Of a stretch of 64,000 nucleotides of DNA, positions 26,882 to 35,904 are shown one piece after another. The notes under the pieces were generated by a model. That model was not told where the DNA came from, ran no database searches, and was given only the letters and a program-made list of their open reading frames with translations. Source of the DNA: Nostoc sp. MG11. Its GTDB lineage: Bacteria > Cyanobacteriota > Cyanobacteriia > Cyanobacteriales > Nostocaceae. The stretch lies in assembly GCF_014904695.1 (NCBI RefSeq), contig NZ_JACXXN010000014.1:113274-177273 (forward strand). The letters are read 5' to 3'. Position numbers and translations under genes: made by a program. The first letter of the stretch is position 1, and each line of letters starts with the position of its first letter.

Positions 26882-27919
26882 GTGGAAAATACACTTGGTT
26901 TAGAGATTATTGAAGTAGTAGAACAAGCAGCGATCGCATCCGCCAAGTGGATGGGTAAAGGCGAAAAAAACACTGCTGACCAAGTAGCAGTAGAAGCCAT
27001 GCGGGAGCGGATGAATAAAATTTACATGCGCGGTCGCATTGTCATTGGAGAAGGCGAACGCGATGACGCCCCTATGCTTTACATCGGGGAAGAAGTCGGT
27101 ATCTGTACTCAACCAGATGCCAAAAACTTCTGTAACCCGGATGAATTAATCGAGATTGACATCGCTGTTGACCCTTGTGAAGGTACGAACTTGGTAGCTT
27201 ATGGACAACCTGGTTCGATGGCTGTCTTGGCAATTTCTGAAAAAGGTGGATTATTTGCTGCTCCTGACTTTTACATGAAAAAGTTAGCAGCGCCCCCCGC
27301 AGCTAAGGGCAAGGTAGACATTAACAAGTCCGCAACGGAAAACCTCAAGATTCTTTCTGAGTGTCTAGAGCGCTCTATTGAAGAACTTGTGATCGTGGTA
27401 ATGAAGCGCGATCGCCACAATGATTTAATTAAAGAAATCCGTGAGGCTGGAGCGAGAGTACAACTAATTTCGGATGGTGATGTGGGTGCAGCCATAAGCT
27501 GTGGTTTTGCCGGAACTAATATCCACGCGTTGATGGGTATCGGTGCTGCTCCTGAAGGTGTAATCTCCGCAGCCGCAATGCGTGCTTTGGGTGGACACTT
27601 CCAAGGTCAACTGATTTACGATCCAGAAGTCGTGAAAACAGGTCTGATTGGAGAAAGCAAACAAGCCAACATTGATCGTCTAAAGTCTATGAATATCAAT
27701 GACCCCGATAAGGTCTATGATGCTCATGAATTGGCATCTGGCGAAACTATTTTGTTCGCTGCTAGCGGAATTACCACTGGTAATCTAATGCAAGGTGTGC
27801 GTTTCTTCAAGGGTGGAGCAAGAACTGAAAGCTTGGTAATTTCCAACCAGTCAAAAACTGCTCGATTTGTCGATACAATCCACATGTTTGGCGAACCGAA
27901 GACTCTCCAACTGAACTAA
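26882..27919 (+). CDS. glpX: Class II fructose-1,6-/sedoheptulose-1,7-bisphosphatase
   Basis: A 345-residue class II (GlpX) bisphosphatase. In cyanobacteria this enzyme dephosphorylates both fructose-1,6- and sedoheptulose-1,7-bisphosphate in the Calvin cycle. Metal and substrate motifs are clear: [29 protein letters not shown] and [10 protein letters not shown]. The start is GTG at 26882 ([20 protein letters not shown]), giving full family length. hemA follows on the same strand 246 bases downstream, a conserved cyanobacterial order. Confidence 0.96.
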   Translation: MENTLGLEIIEVVEQAAIASAKWMGKGEKNTADQVAVEAMRERMNKIYMRGRIVIGEGERDDAPMLYIGEEVGICTQPDAKNFCNPDELIEIDIAVDPCEGTNLVAYGQPGSMAVLAISEKGGLFAAPDFYMKKLAAPPAAKGKVDINKSATENLKILSECLERSIEELVIVVMKRDRHNDLIKEIREAGARVQLISDGDVGAAISCGFAGTNIHALMGIGAAPEGVISAAAMRALGGHFQGQLIYDPEVVKTGLIGESKQANIDRLKSMNINDPDKVYDAHELASGETILFAASGITTGNLMQGVRFFKGGARTESLVISNQSKTARFVDTIHMFGEPKTLQLN

Positions 27920-28165
27920 TTCTTGGGGACGGGGAATGGCAAAAGTAGGGGCGAAGCATTTGGAAAGAAATCTTTCAATCAAACTGAAAAATAGTCATCT
28001 AAATGCTTCATCCGTACAGTAGTTAGTAGTTATTAGTTAGTGATTAATTGTTGTTTGTTGTTCTAAGCAACAAATAATAATTCCCCCTTACCCCTTATCC
28101 CCAGAGGGCCCCAGAGTTACCCATTCTTTATTCCCAACTACCAATTAGTAACTACGATTTAGCAA

Positions 28166-29452
28166 ATGAATATAGCAGTGGTGGGGTTAAGCCATAAAAC
28201 AGCCCCAGTTGAAGTCCGGGAAAAGCTGAGCATTCCAGAACCACAAACTGAAAGCGCGATCGCTCATTTAACCAGCTATCCTCATATTGAAGAAGTCGCA
28301 ATCCTTAGCACTTGTAATCGGCTGGAAATTTACATTGTTACCACTGAAACAGATCAAGGTATCCGAGAAGTTACTCAGTTTCTTTCGGAACACAGCAAAT
28401 TACCTGTGCTTTCTCTGCGGCAACACTTGTTTATGTTGCTACATGATGATGCAGTGATGCATATCATGCGGGTAGCAGCCGGCTTAGATAGTCTGGTACT
28501 CGGAGAAGGTCAAATTCTGGCCCAAGTGAAAACTACTCACAAACTGGGACAGCAATATAATGGTATAAAAACCATTCTGAATCGATTATTTAAACAAGCG
28601 CTGACAGCTGGTAAACGGGTTCGCACCGAAACCAGTATCGGCACTGGTGCAGTCTCTATCAGTTCGGCAGCTGTAGAGTTAGCACAAATAAAAGTGGCAA
28701 ATTTAGCAGCTTGTCGAGTGGCAATTCTGGGTGCTGGTAAAATGTCACGGTTATTGGTGCAACACTTGCTTTCTAAAGGTGCTGTGCAAATTAGTATTGT
28801 AAATCGCTCTCAAGAACGTGCCCAGGAGTTAGCGAAACATTTCCCCGGCCAACCGATCCAAACTCATTTGCTATCGGAAATGATGACCGTGATTGCCGAT
28901 AGTGATTTAGTGTTTACAAGTACTTCGGCAACAGAACCGATACTTGACCGTGCCAAGTTGGAAATGGTTTTAGAACCTCAGCGCTCTCTAATGTTATTTG
29001 ATATTTCTGTACCCCGTAATGTTCATGGGGATGTGAATGAACTGGTAAATGTACAGGCCTTCAATGTGGATGATTTAAAAGCGGTAGTAGCGCAAAACTA
29101 TGAAAGCCGCCGGAAGATGGCTCAAGAAGCAGAGCGACTCTTAGATGAAGAAGTGGAAGCCTTTGATATTTGGTGGCGCTCTCTTGAAACTGTGACTACT
29201 ATCAGCTGTCTGCGGAATAAAATCGAAACTATCCGCGAACAAGAATTAGAAAAAGCTTTGTCAAGATTGGGTTCAGAATTTGCTGACAAACATCAAGAGG
29301 TGATCGAAGCCTTAACAAGGGGAATTGTTAATAAAATTTTACATGATCCAATGGTACAGTTGCGATCGCAGCAAGACGTAGAGGCAAGACGGCGCTGTAT
29401 GCAGACCTTGCAAATGTTGTTTAACTTAGATGCAGGGGAACAGTTTAGTTAA
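28166..29452 (+). CDS. hemA: Glutamyl-tRNA reductase
   Basis: A 428-residue enzyme that reduces glutamyl-tRNA to glutamate semialdehyde, the first committed step of chlorophyll, haem, bilin and B12 synthesis. The catalytic Cys50 lies in [31 protein letters not shown] opens the catalytic domain. The NADPH domain has [12 protein letters not shown], and the C-terminal dimerisation helices are complete. ATG 28166 gives normal length. Ordered after glpX. Between them lie inverted gaagcattt/aaatgcttc repeats (27957-28007). Confidence 0.97.
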   Translation: MNIAVVGLSHKTAPVEVREKLSIPEPQTESAIAHLTSYPHIEEVAILSTCNRLEIYIVTTETDQGIREVTQFLSEHSKLPVLSLRQHLFMLLHDDAVMHIMRVAAGLDSLVLGEGQILAQVKTTHKLGQQYNGIKTILNRLFKQALTAGKRVRTETSIGTGAVSISSAAVELAQIKVANLAACRVAILGAGKMSRLLVQHLLSKGAVQISIVNRSQERAQELAKHFPGQPIQTHLLSEMMTVIADSDLVFTSTSATEPILDRAKLEMVLEPQRSLMLFDISVPRNVHGDVNELVNVQAFNVDDLKAVVAQNYESRRKMAQEAERLLDEEVEAFDIWWRSLETVTTISCLRNKIETIREQELEKALSRLGSEFADKHQEVIEALTRGIVNKILHDPMVQLRSQQDVEARRRCMQTLQMLFNLDAGEQFS

Positions 29453-29967
29453 ATCAATTTGAGATTCGGATAAATTCAAAATTTAAAATTGAGTTGTGTT
29501 GCTGTTATGGGTATGTGCTTTTAATTTCGCTTTGCACCTAACAGTAGAAGTTTTGTGGTGTGTGAAAGTTAAATACTTACTGAAATAGTGCTGAGCATAT
29601 AGATTACTCAGCACTACTGAACCTCCTCAACGGTCGAATACCAAGTAAGAGAGAGGGATAAATTTTGCTAACATCCTCAAGTTATAGATATCAGTAGTGA
29701 GTGCGTAAGCGTAGCCCGTCGTAGCGAAAAGTTATGTAAGCGGTTTTCCCAACCTAAGAAACTTTTCAAGACAGCGAAAAGTTGAGCCAGTCGCTTGGGC
29801 GAACTGGCGTGGAGCGCCGACTACCCTGCGGGAACGCCAAAGGCGAACCGACGTTGGCGCAACCTCTCGCAGAGAAGACATCCAAACTTTTCAAGCTATA
29901 CATCACACACCCCATATACTCAGCAGTAATGAAATTTTGAGTTTTTAATCAGTGGAATTTGAATCGC
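29453..29967. repeat. Intergenic cluster of short palindromes and repeats
   Basis: 515 bases without a gene. The stretch 29695-29900 is a mosaic of the short GC-rich palindromic pieces typical of Nostoc genomes (gcgtaagcgtagcccgtcg, gcgggaacgcc, gcaacctctcgcagagaag). It also has repeated gcgaaaagtt / aacttttcaag units (about 29727, 29758, 29774, 29885) in both orientations, so it may fold into a large stem structure. Confidence 0.55.
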
Positions 29968-30186
29968 TTATAACAATGGTCTTGTTCTAGCTTGATAGTC
30001 CATTAAAGCGCCTTGACTAATTACAGTCCGTCCATTGCTTCGACTAATAGGAATTTGTCCTTTTTGTACAGCCATGTACAAGGTGCTTTGGTCTACACCC
30101 AAGAATCTGGCTGCTTCTACAAGTGAAGTTCCCTGTCTGAGGGTACTCCCTCTTTTTCTGCTGCTAATTGATGAGGGATATATCAT
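29968..30186 (-). CDS. Excisionase/MerR-type helix-turn-helix protein
   Basis: A 72-residue DNA-binding protein. SLVEAARFLGVDQSTLYMAVQKGQIPISRSNGRTVISQ is the helix-turn-helix plus wing of the excisionase (HTH_17) family, where the helix AARFLGVDQSTLY recognises DNA. It is divergent from the ArsR/DUF2087 gene with 172 bases between, which suggests either a local regulator or a leftover of a mobile element. No integrase gene is nearby. Confidence 0.75.
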   Translation of the reverse strand: MIYPSSISSRKRGSTLRQGTSLVEAARFLGVDQSTLYMAVQKGQIPISRSNGRTVISQGALMDYQARTRPLL

Positions 30187-30358
30187 AGCAAAATGTAAAG
30201 AACAAGTTAAGAAATCTCAATCTTTTACGAAAAAAACCTAAAAATTAACATTAATCAAATTTTGTTCTAGACAAGGGAAAGCTGTCTCAGAGTAGCACAG
30301 CAAGACTAATTTGATTTCTTTCTAATTAGATTGAGATCGAATTCAATTATAACAAATT

Positions 30359-30949
30359 ATGAAGCAAGAACAATTTAAGACCCTGCTGCGATTTTTCAAA
30401 GCTTTGGCAGACGAGAGCCGATTGAAAATTGTAGGTATCCTGGCGAATCAGGAATGCAGCGTCGAAGAATTGGCGGTGCTACTGCAACTCAAAGAACCGA
30501 CGGTATCTCATCATCTGGCAAGGCTCAAAGAGCTGAATTTAGTAACTATACGCCCTGAAGGTAATAGCCGCCTGTACCAACTAGACAGCGAAGCTTTGCA
30601 AAGCATCAGCAAGGAAATTTTCACGCCAGAGCAAATTGCATCTTTGATTGAAGATGTAGATACTGAAGCGTGGGAAAGCAAAGTTTTGAAAAACTATTTC
30701 GAGGGCGATGTCTCCGACAAGGACTCCATTCAACGCCTCAAAGAAATTCCTGCTAGTCGCAAAAAACGCTTAGTGATTCTCAAGTGGTTAGCAAACAAAT
30801 TTGAGATTGGGATTCAGTATCCAGAACGCACAGTGAATGACATTCTTAAGCGCTATCATCCTGACTGCGCTACTCTACGACGAGAGTTAATTGGCTACCA
30901 ATTAATGCAGCGAGAGAATGGGGTTTACTGGCGTATGACAGAGGTGTGA
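30359..30949 (+). CDS. ArsR-family regulator with DUF2087 domain
   Basis: A 196-residue transcription regulator. Residues 5-75 form an ArsR winged helix (FFKALADESRLKIVGILANQ, then LKEPTVSHHLARLKELNLV). Residues about 118-196 are the DUF2087 domain (RKKRLVILKWLANKFEIG, YPERTVNDILKRYHPDCATLRRELI). The ArsR metal motif ELCVCDL is replaced by ECSVEEL, so one Cys only; metal sensing is unlikely. The target genes are not evident; the DUF262/HEPN pair lies 207 bases downstream. Confidence 0.88.
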   Translation: MKQEQFKTLLRFFKALADESRLKIVGILANQECSVEELAVLLQLKEPTVSHHLARLKELNLVTIRPEGNSRLYQLDSEALQSISKEIFTPEQIASLIEDVDTEAWESKVLKNYFEGDVSDKDSIQRLKEIPASRKKRLVILKWLANKFEIGIQYPERTVNDILKRYHPDCATLRRELIGYQLMQRENGVYWRMTEV

Positions 30950-31156
30950 TAATAGTCCACGAATTAAACTCTCGTGTATCTAATTTACTTTTTAAGACAG
31001 ATCACTGCAAGAATTCTGTGAGTGTTGCATCTACTGTTTATAGCTCACAGACTGCATCTAGGGACTGGTAAATGCAAAAAGAACAATTTCGCATATCGCT
31101 GCGTTTTTTACTGTACTTAATTATTACAGCAATATATACTAATACAAGTATAAAAT

Positions 31157-32233
31157 ATGTCAACATTTACAGATGACCAAAAAGAGGCTGCTGAGGCAGA
31201 TATTCGGAGCAAGCAGCAGCAAGTTAATTACAATACAACAGAGTATCCGGTTGAAGTACTAGTTCAGAAATACATTAAGGGAAAGGATGACGACACTAAT
31301 GAGTTGTTTATACCAGACTACCAGAGAGAAATGGCTTGGGATGAATCAAGACAATCGAAGTTTATTGAGTCTGTGCTTCTAGGATTGCCAATACCTTATA
31401 TCTTCGTTGCTGATATATCTGATGACGAAAAGGATAATGCACGTTTAGAAATCATAGACGGTTCACAACGCATCCGTACCTTAGCTCGTTTTGTTAATAA
31501 CAAATTCAAATTAAGTGGACTCAAGAAGCTAACTAAATTAAATGAATTCACTTTTGATGATTTACCACTTGCTCGTCAAAGACGCTTTAACCGAACTAGT
31601 CTTAGGATGATACAACTAACCGAAAATGCAGATGAGGAAGTCCGAAGAGATATATTTGAACGAATAAATACAGGTAGTGTTGAATTGAATGAGATGGAAA
31701 AGCGCAGAGGTATAATGCGCGGTTCTTTCCTTGATTTGATTGATGAACTCTCGAAAAACCACAAATTTCGTAATTTATGCTCTTTTACTGATGCTGCTAT
31801 CAATAGGCGTGAGCCACAAGAATTTGTGTTACGGTTTTTTGCATTTTTAAATAAATATAAACACTTCAATGCAAACAAAATAAATGAATTTCTTGATGAA
31901 TATCTAAAAGAAGTCAATGAAGATAAAACCTTAGAAAGTGAAAAAATGCAGATGGAATTTCTATCAATGCTAGATTTTGTAGAACAATATTTTCCTCAAG
32001 GATTTCGACAAGGTAAAGATTATGCTAAAACCACAACACGAATTAAATTTGAATCTCTTTCTGTGGGAATTTCTCTTGCCTTAAGAAGAAATGTTAATAT
32101 TACACTAAATTCAGTAGAATTACTCAACTCAAAAGAATTTAAAGAATATACCAAATACGATGCTAGCAGTTCTAGAACTAAAGTTATTCGACGTATTGAG
32201 TATGTGCGTGATCAACTACTAGGTAAATCATGA
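31157..32233 (+). CDS. DUF262 domain-containing protein (defence candidate)
   Basis: A 358-residue DUF262 (ParB/Srx-related, GmrSD N-like) protein. Signature elements: PDYQREMAWDESRQSKFIES (residues 53-72), LGLPIPYIFV (76-84) and the nucleotide/DNA-cleavage motif IIDGSQRIRTL (99-109), followed by FERINTGSVELNEME. In characterised relatives (GmrSD, SspE) this domain uses NTP hydrolysis with a nuclease partner; that is family knowledge, not shown here. Its stop overlaps the ATG of the HEPN gene by four bases, so they form one unit. The region is noticeably AT-rich, consistent with transfer. Confidence 0.88.
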   Translation: MSTFTDDQKEAAEADIRSKQQQVNYNTTEYPVEVLVQKYIKGKDDDTNELFIPDYQREMAWDESRQSKFIESVLLGLPIPYIFVADISDDEKDNARLEIIDGSQRIRTLARFVNNKFKLSGLKKLTKLNEFTFDDLPLARQRRFNRTSLRMIQLTENADEEVRRDIFERINTGSVELNEMEKRRGIMRGSFLDLIDELSKNHKFRNLCSFTDAAINRREPQEFVLRFFAFLNKYKHFNANKINEFLDEYLKEVNEDKTLESEKMQMEFLSMLDFVEQYFPQGFRQGKDYAKTTTRIKFESLSVGISLALRRNVNITLNSVELLNSKEFKEYTKYDASSSRTKVIRRIEYVRDQLLGKS

Positions 32234-32919
32234 CAGGTACGTTACTTCAAGATTTTAACAAACGTTCTAAAGAAGTAAGCAAGTATTTTATTTTTCTTAA
32301 AAATTTAGAACAGGGAAATATTAAATTAATCATGGAAGGGATGGATGGAAAAACAAAAACACGGACAATTGACACTGAATTAGAAAAAACTTTAAAGGCA
32401 AGTGGATTCTTACTGTTATATAATTTGATTGAATCCACTATGAGAAATGCTATTGAGGCAATATTTGATGATATTAGGAAAGAAGGAGTTTCTTTTGATC
32501 AAGTGAGTGTTGAACTTAAAAAAGTTGTTTTGAGTAACTTAAAAAAGCGTAATCCAGATAAATTACTTTCGGCGATAACAGCAATTTCCCTTGATATCAT
32601 CGCTGCTGGTTTTGATAAACAGGATTTATTTTCTGGAAATATCGATGCAAAATTAATTAAAAAGCTAGCTGATGAATACGGCTTTTCACATAAAACTGAT
32701 CCAACGAGAACTGGAAATGGTAATGATTTATTAACTATTAAATCAAATAGAAATGATTTGGCGCATGGTATCAAGTCATTTGGAGAAGTGGGTCGAGATA
32801 AAAGCGCTGAAGAACTTTTAGAAATAAAAAATAAAGTTTTAAAGTATTTAAAACAAATATTAATAAATATTGAAATATATTTAAATAACAAAGAATATTT
32901 ACACAGAAAAAAATTATAA
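32230..32919 (+). CDS. MAE_28990/MAE_18760-type HEPN nuclease
   Basis: A 229-residue protein of the HEPN superfamily. The RNase signature Rx4H is RNDLAH at residues 174-179, preceded by SFLLLYNLIESTMRNAIEAIF-like helices (residues 58-80) typical of MAE_28990/MAE_18760 HEPN proteins. HEPN proteins usually cleave RNA in toxin-antitoxin, abortive infection or CRISPR contexts. Its start overlaps the DUF262 gene (ATGA), so this is probably an effector with DUF262 as sensor or control partner. AT-rich codons (aaa, aat, tta) set it apart from housekeeping neighbours. Confidence 0.85.
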   Translation: MTGTLLQDFNKRSKEVSKYFIFLKNLEQGNIKLIMEGMDGKTKTRTIDTELEKTLKASGFLLLYNLIESTMRNAIEAIFDDIRKEGVSFDQVSVELKKVVLSNLKKRNPDKLLSAITAISLDIIAAGFDKQDLFSGNIDAKLIKKLADEYGFSHKTDPTRTGNGNDLLTIKSNRNDLAHGIKSFGEVGRDKSAEELLEIKNKVLKYLKQILINIEIYLNNKEYLHRKKL

Positions 32920-32981
32920 ATATTATAGTATTATAGTTAATTTTTAATTATATAAATATCTGGCTTGGCAAATGGCAAGCT

Positions 32982-33026
32982 AAAAAAGCCATCACTCTCA
33001 ACTTAGCATTTATGCTTGAAAGTGAT
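32982..33026 (-). terminator. Rho-independent terminator of the natC-natA transcript
   Basis: On the minus strand atcact(ttcaa) and (ttgag)agtgat pair around a small inner hairpin (32991-33026), followed by ggctttttta (T run at 32982-32987). It stands 33 bases past the stop of the ABC ATPase gene and also faces the end of the HEPN gene. Confidence 0.65.
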
Positions 33027-33058
33027 TGCCTTCTTATAAAATCGTCAATATACTATCT

Positions 33059-33841
33059 CTATTTACCTAGATAGGCTTCTAGAACCTTCGGATTGGTCTG
33101 AATTTCTGCTGGTGTACCGTCAGCCAAGTTCTGTCCTTCGGCAAGTACCCAAATGCGATCGCACAAGGACATAATGACATCCATATTGTGTTCAATAATC
33201 AGAAAAGTCATACCGTCAATTCGGTTCCAAGCGATAATGCGATCGCATATATCATCAATTAGTCTTGGATTCACGCCGGCTGCTGGTTCATCTAACAAAA
33301 TTAACTTCGGATTAGTCATCAACGCCCGTCCTATTTCCAGTAGTTTGCGTTGTCCACCAGACAAACTACCAGCATAATCTTGTGCCTTTTTTGCCAAACC
33401 CACAGATTCCAACAAGAACATAGCCCGTTCTCGTAACTGCTTTTCTTCTCTAGCAACAGTATGCGGTTGCAACTGCATTTGCCAAAAGTTTTCACCAGTT
33501 TGTTTTTGCGCCGCCAGCAGCATATTTTCTAACACCGACAACCGGGAGAGAGTCCGGGCTACCTGAAAGGTACGTACTACACCCTGCTGGGCGATTTGGT
33601 ATGTTTGCAAGTTGTGAATCGGTTCACCGTCAAAAATCACTCGTCCTTTATCTGGTCGAATGAAGTTCGAGAGTAAATTAAATAAAGTAGTTTTACCAGC
33701 ACCATTGGGGCCAATCAAGCCTGTGATACTGCCTTTAGTAACTTCAATTTTTGCGTCATTGACTGCCTTGATACCACCAAAGCTTTTACAAAGTCCAGTG
33801 GCTACTAGTAGGGGAAGTTGAGATGATTGGTTATTTACCAA
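33059..33841 (-). CDS. natA: ABC transporter ATPase, LivG/NatA-like
   Basis: A 260-residue ATPase of the branched-chain/neutral amino-acid (HAAT) transporters. Walker A GPNGAGKTT, signature LSGGQRKLLEIG, Walker B LILLDEPAAGVNP and the H-loop IIEHNMDVIM are all intact, and the LivG-specific VVRTFQ segment is present. It overlaps the permease gene upstream by 11 bases. The pair matches the natC-natA arrangement of the N-I neutral amino-acid permease in Anabaena, whose other genes (natB, natD, natE) are scattered. The substrate is inferred from that layout. Confidence 0.8.
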   Translation of the reverse strand: MVNNQSSQLPLLVATGLCKSFGGIKAVNDAKIEVTKGSITGLIGPNGAGKTTLFNLLSNFIRPDKGRVIFDGEPIHNLQTYQIAQQGVVRTFQVARTLSRLSVLENMLLAAQKQTGENFWQMQLQPHTVAREEKQLRERAMFLLESVGLAKKAQDYAGSLSGGQRKLLEIGRALMTNPKLILLDEPAAGVNPRLIDDICDRIIAWNRIDGMTFLIIEHNMDVIMSLCDRIWVLAEGQNLADGTPAEIQTNPKVLEAYLGK

Positions 33842-34964
33842 GGGTAAGTTCCTCCTTTTTCCCTAAGATACCTTGAGGACGCCAAATCATCAGTACCATC
33901 AAAATTAAACCAATGACCATGATGCGAAATGCGCCCAGACGTGCTTCATCAAGGGGAATAAATCTTGGCAAGACTTCCCGCGTGATGGCATCGTAAGCAA
34001 AGTAAATCACCGCGCCTAATATAGTACCGACATTATTACCAGAACCGCCTAAAATCACCATAATCCAAGTGTCAAAGGTGAGCTGCGGTTGAAAATTATC
34101 AGGGTAAATGGCGCTGATTTGCCAAGCAAAAAAAGCACCAGCGATACCTGCGATCGCACCACCTAGCATGAGAGATTGTAGTTTATACCAAAAGACATTT
34201 TTGCCCAATGCTTTGGGAATTTCTTCATCTTCGCGGATGGCTTTGAGAACTCGACCCCAAGGCGATCGCACCAAAATTTCTAACCGCCAAAATACAAATG
34301 CTAAAATTAGCAGTAACAATAGCATTAAACCCGCTTTTGGGGTGTAGTTATACAGTGATATTACCCCAGAAATATAAATCGCTCCTACCAAGAACGCGAA
34401 CAAAATTCCTACTACCAAACGTGATAATAATTCTTGCTTGCTAGCTGTCTTTTTAGCTGAATCAGCAACCCTGGATATTTGAGCAGTCCGAATCCACCGC
34501 CATAAGGTAAAGAAAGTTACAGCAGCTAGTAGCGTTAAAAACGCAATCATCACAAATCTGAAAAACAAATTTGGTTCTGTAGATAATGGTATGGGATAAC
34601 TTTGCACGCCAAATGCCCCAGATGTCCAAGTGTTACCCACAGGTAAATCCTGATTATTCACTACCAAACGAATTAGTTCCCCAACACCGATAGTGACAAT
34701 TGCTAGGTAATCTTCTCGCAAGCGCAAAGTAGCAAAACCAATTACCAAGCCCAACAAAGCTGCGACAATCGCCCCCGCTACAGCCGATATTAGTAGGGGA
34801 ACACCCTTTAAGCTCAATAACACGGTTGTATATGCTCCGAGGGTCATAAAAGCAATGTGACCGAAGTTAATTAACCCCGTAAAGCCCCACTGCAAGTTAA
34901 GTCCTAGACCGAATAGAGCAAAAATTGCTGTAGAAATTGCTAAGAAGATGAGATATTCAACCAT
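33831..34964 (-). CDS. natC: ABC transporter permease, LivM/NatC-like
   Basis: A 377-residue membrane permease with about ten hydrophobic segments and the LivM signature GLNLQWGFTGLINFGHIAFM near the N-terminus and ALGKNVFWYKLQSLMLGGAIAGIAGAF before the end (EAA-like loop). A 60-residue insert between helices (residues about 150-200, SRVADSAKKTASKQEL) is typical of the cyanobacterial form. It forms an operon with the ATPase (11-base overlap). Probably part of a neutral/branched-chain amino-acid uptake system. Confidence 0.8.
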   Translation of the reverse strand: MVEYLIFLAISTAIFALFGLGLNLQWGFTGLINFGHIAFMTLGAYTTVLLSLKGVPLLISAVAGAIVAALLGLVIGFATLRLREDYLAIVTIGVGELIRLVVNNQDLPVGNTWTSGAFGVQSYPIPLSTEPNLFFRFVMIAFLTLLAAVTFFTLWRWIRTAQISRVADSAKKTASKQELLSRLVVGILFAFLVGAIYISGVISLYNYTPKAGLMLLLLLILAFVFWRLEILVRSPWGRVLKAIREDEEIPKALGKNVFWYKLQSLMLGGAIAGIAGAFFAWQISAIYPDNFQPQLTFDTWIMVILGGSGNNVGTILGAVIYFAYDAITREVLPRFIPLDEARLGAFRIMVIGLILMVLMIWRPQGILGKKEELTLGK

Positions 34965-35291
34965 ATAAATTTAGTTATTTGTTATTTGTCCTCTCTTACA
35001 AAGTTCTGATGCCTTCTCTACGAGAGGCGGGCTGCGCCAACGGATAGCGCAGCGTTAGCGACGTAGGAGCGTCGGAAGCCTCCGCTCAGACTTTGCGCTT
35101 TGTCATTTGTTATTGATCAAGGGTCAGTATTTATTATCCCTCTGCTCCCCTGCCCCTCTGCCCCCCTGCTCACTCCTGGGCGAATAAATTTTAGCTTAGC
35201 TTGAGGATAGTACTGTATCGCCGTTAAACCTTAGCGATTTTGTGGGAATACTATTTATTGTTGGTGTTGGGTTGTAAATAATAATTGACGT
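34965..35291. repeat. Intergenic spacer with clustered short palindromes
   Basis: 327 bases between natC (minus) and the small gene at 35292. From 35012 to 35100 it is a mosaic of palindromes: cttctctacgagag, gctgcgccaacggatagcgcagc, and an imperfect hairpin gagcgtcggaagcctccgctc related to copies near 1500 and 6540. The right part is C-rich filler (cccctctgccccc) then AT-rich promoter sequence. No gene seen. Confidence 0.5.
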
Positions 35292-35489
35292 ATGAATTTG
35301 CTGCGACTTAGGATGCATCACTTAATCGAGCAGTTAGCCGATGAAGATTTGCAAACCATTTGGAGTGTTCTCGAAGCTTTACATTGTGACTTTTATATGC
35401 TGAAAGCCATACAACAAGTCAAGCGATCGCAGCAACCGTGGGACATCTTAACCCATGATGAAGCGATACGACTGTTAATGTTTTTCTGA
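35292..35489 (+). CDS. Putative antitoxin partner of RelE/ParE-like toxin
   Basis: A 65-residue protein (MNLLRLRMHHLIEQLADEDLQTIWSVL), helical, with no family I can name with certainty. Its start resembles small cyanobacterial antitoxins in which HLIEQLADEDLQTIWSVLEAL-like helices precede a linker. It lies 46 bases before a RelE-like toxin gene in the same direction, the usual antitoxin-first order; the antitoxin role is inferred from position. Confidence 0.6.
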   Translation: MNLLRLRMHHLIEQLADEDLQTIWSVLEALHCDFYMLKAIQQVKRSQQPWDILTHDEAIRLLMFF

Positions 35490-35534
35490 ATAGGAAGCGC
35501 TTTTAGTCAGCACTATTTTTTAAGGTAACGCCTA

Positions 35535-35792
35535 GTGAGTCTGGAAGTGCGCTATGCCAGGTCTTTTTTGCTAGACCTAAAAAATTTAGAACCTGCTGCC
35601 TACGAGCGGGTGTATGATTTTGTATTTGTCGAGTTTGCTCAAAACTGTCAGATGCATTGCCTACAAGAACTGCGAAAGCTTGATAGTGAGGGGATTTTCC
35701 ACCGCTTTACTCTAGATAATTATCTGATTGGTATAGAAATTAGAGGCGAAATTGTGAAATTTCTGCGTGTCATCCCTATGCCAGATGTTTAG
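35535..35792 (+). CDS. RelE/ParE-family toxin-like protein
   Basis: An 85-residue protein of RelE/ParE fold: YARSFLLDLKNLEPAAYERVYDFVF forms the helical hairpin, then LRKLDSEGIFHRFTLDNYLIGIEI and GEIVKFLRVIPMPDV give the beta sheet with the arginine that typically contacts RNA. The start is GTG at 35535. The pair with the upstream 65-residue gene suggests a type II toxin-antitoxin system. Activity cannot be judged from sequence alone. Confidence 0.7.
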   Translation: MSLEVRYARSFLLDLKNLEPAAYERVYDFVFVEFAQNCQMHCLQELRKLDSEGIFHRFTLDNYLIGIEIRGEIVKFLRVIPMPDV

Positions 35793-35904
35793 GTTGGAGA
35801 GTTAAGCGAACACTTAAAACTGTAAACTGTATAAGGCTAGGCAGGGATCGCTATAACCTTACATTAAACTGGTTTTTGGAAAACACTTTACTTGAGATTT
35901 CCCT

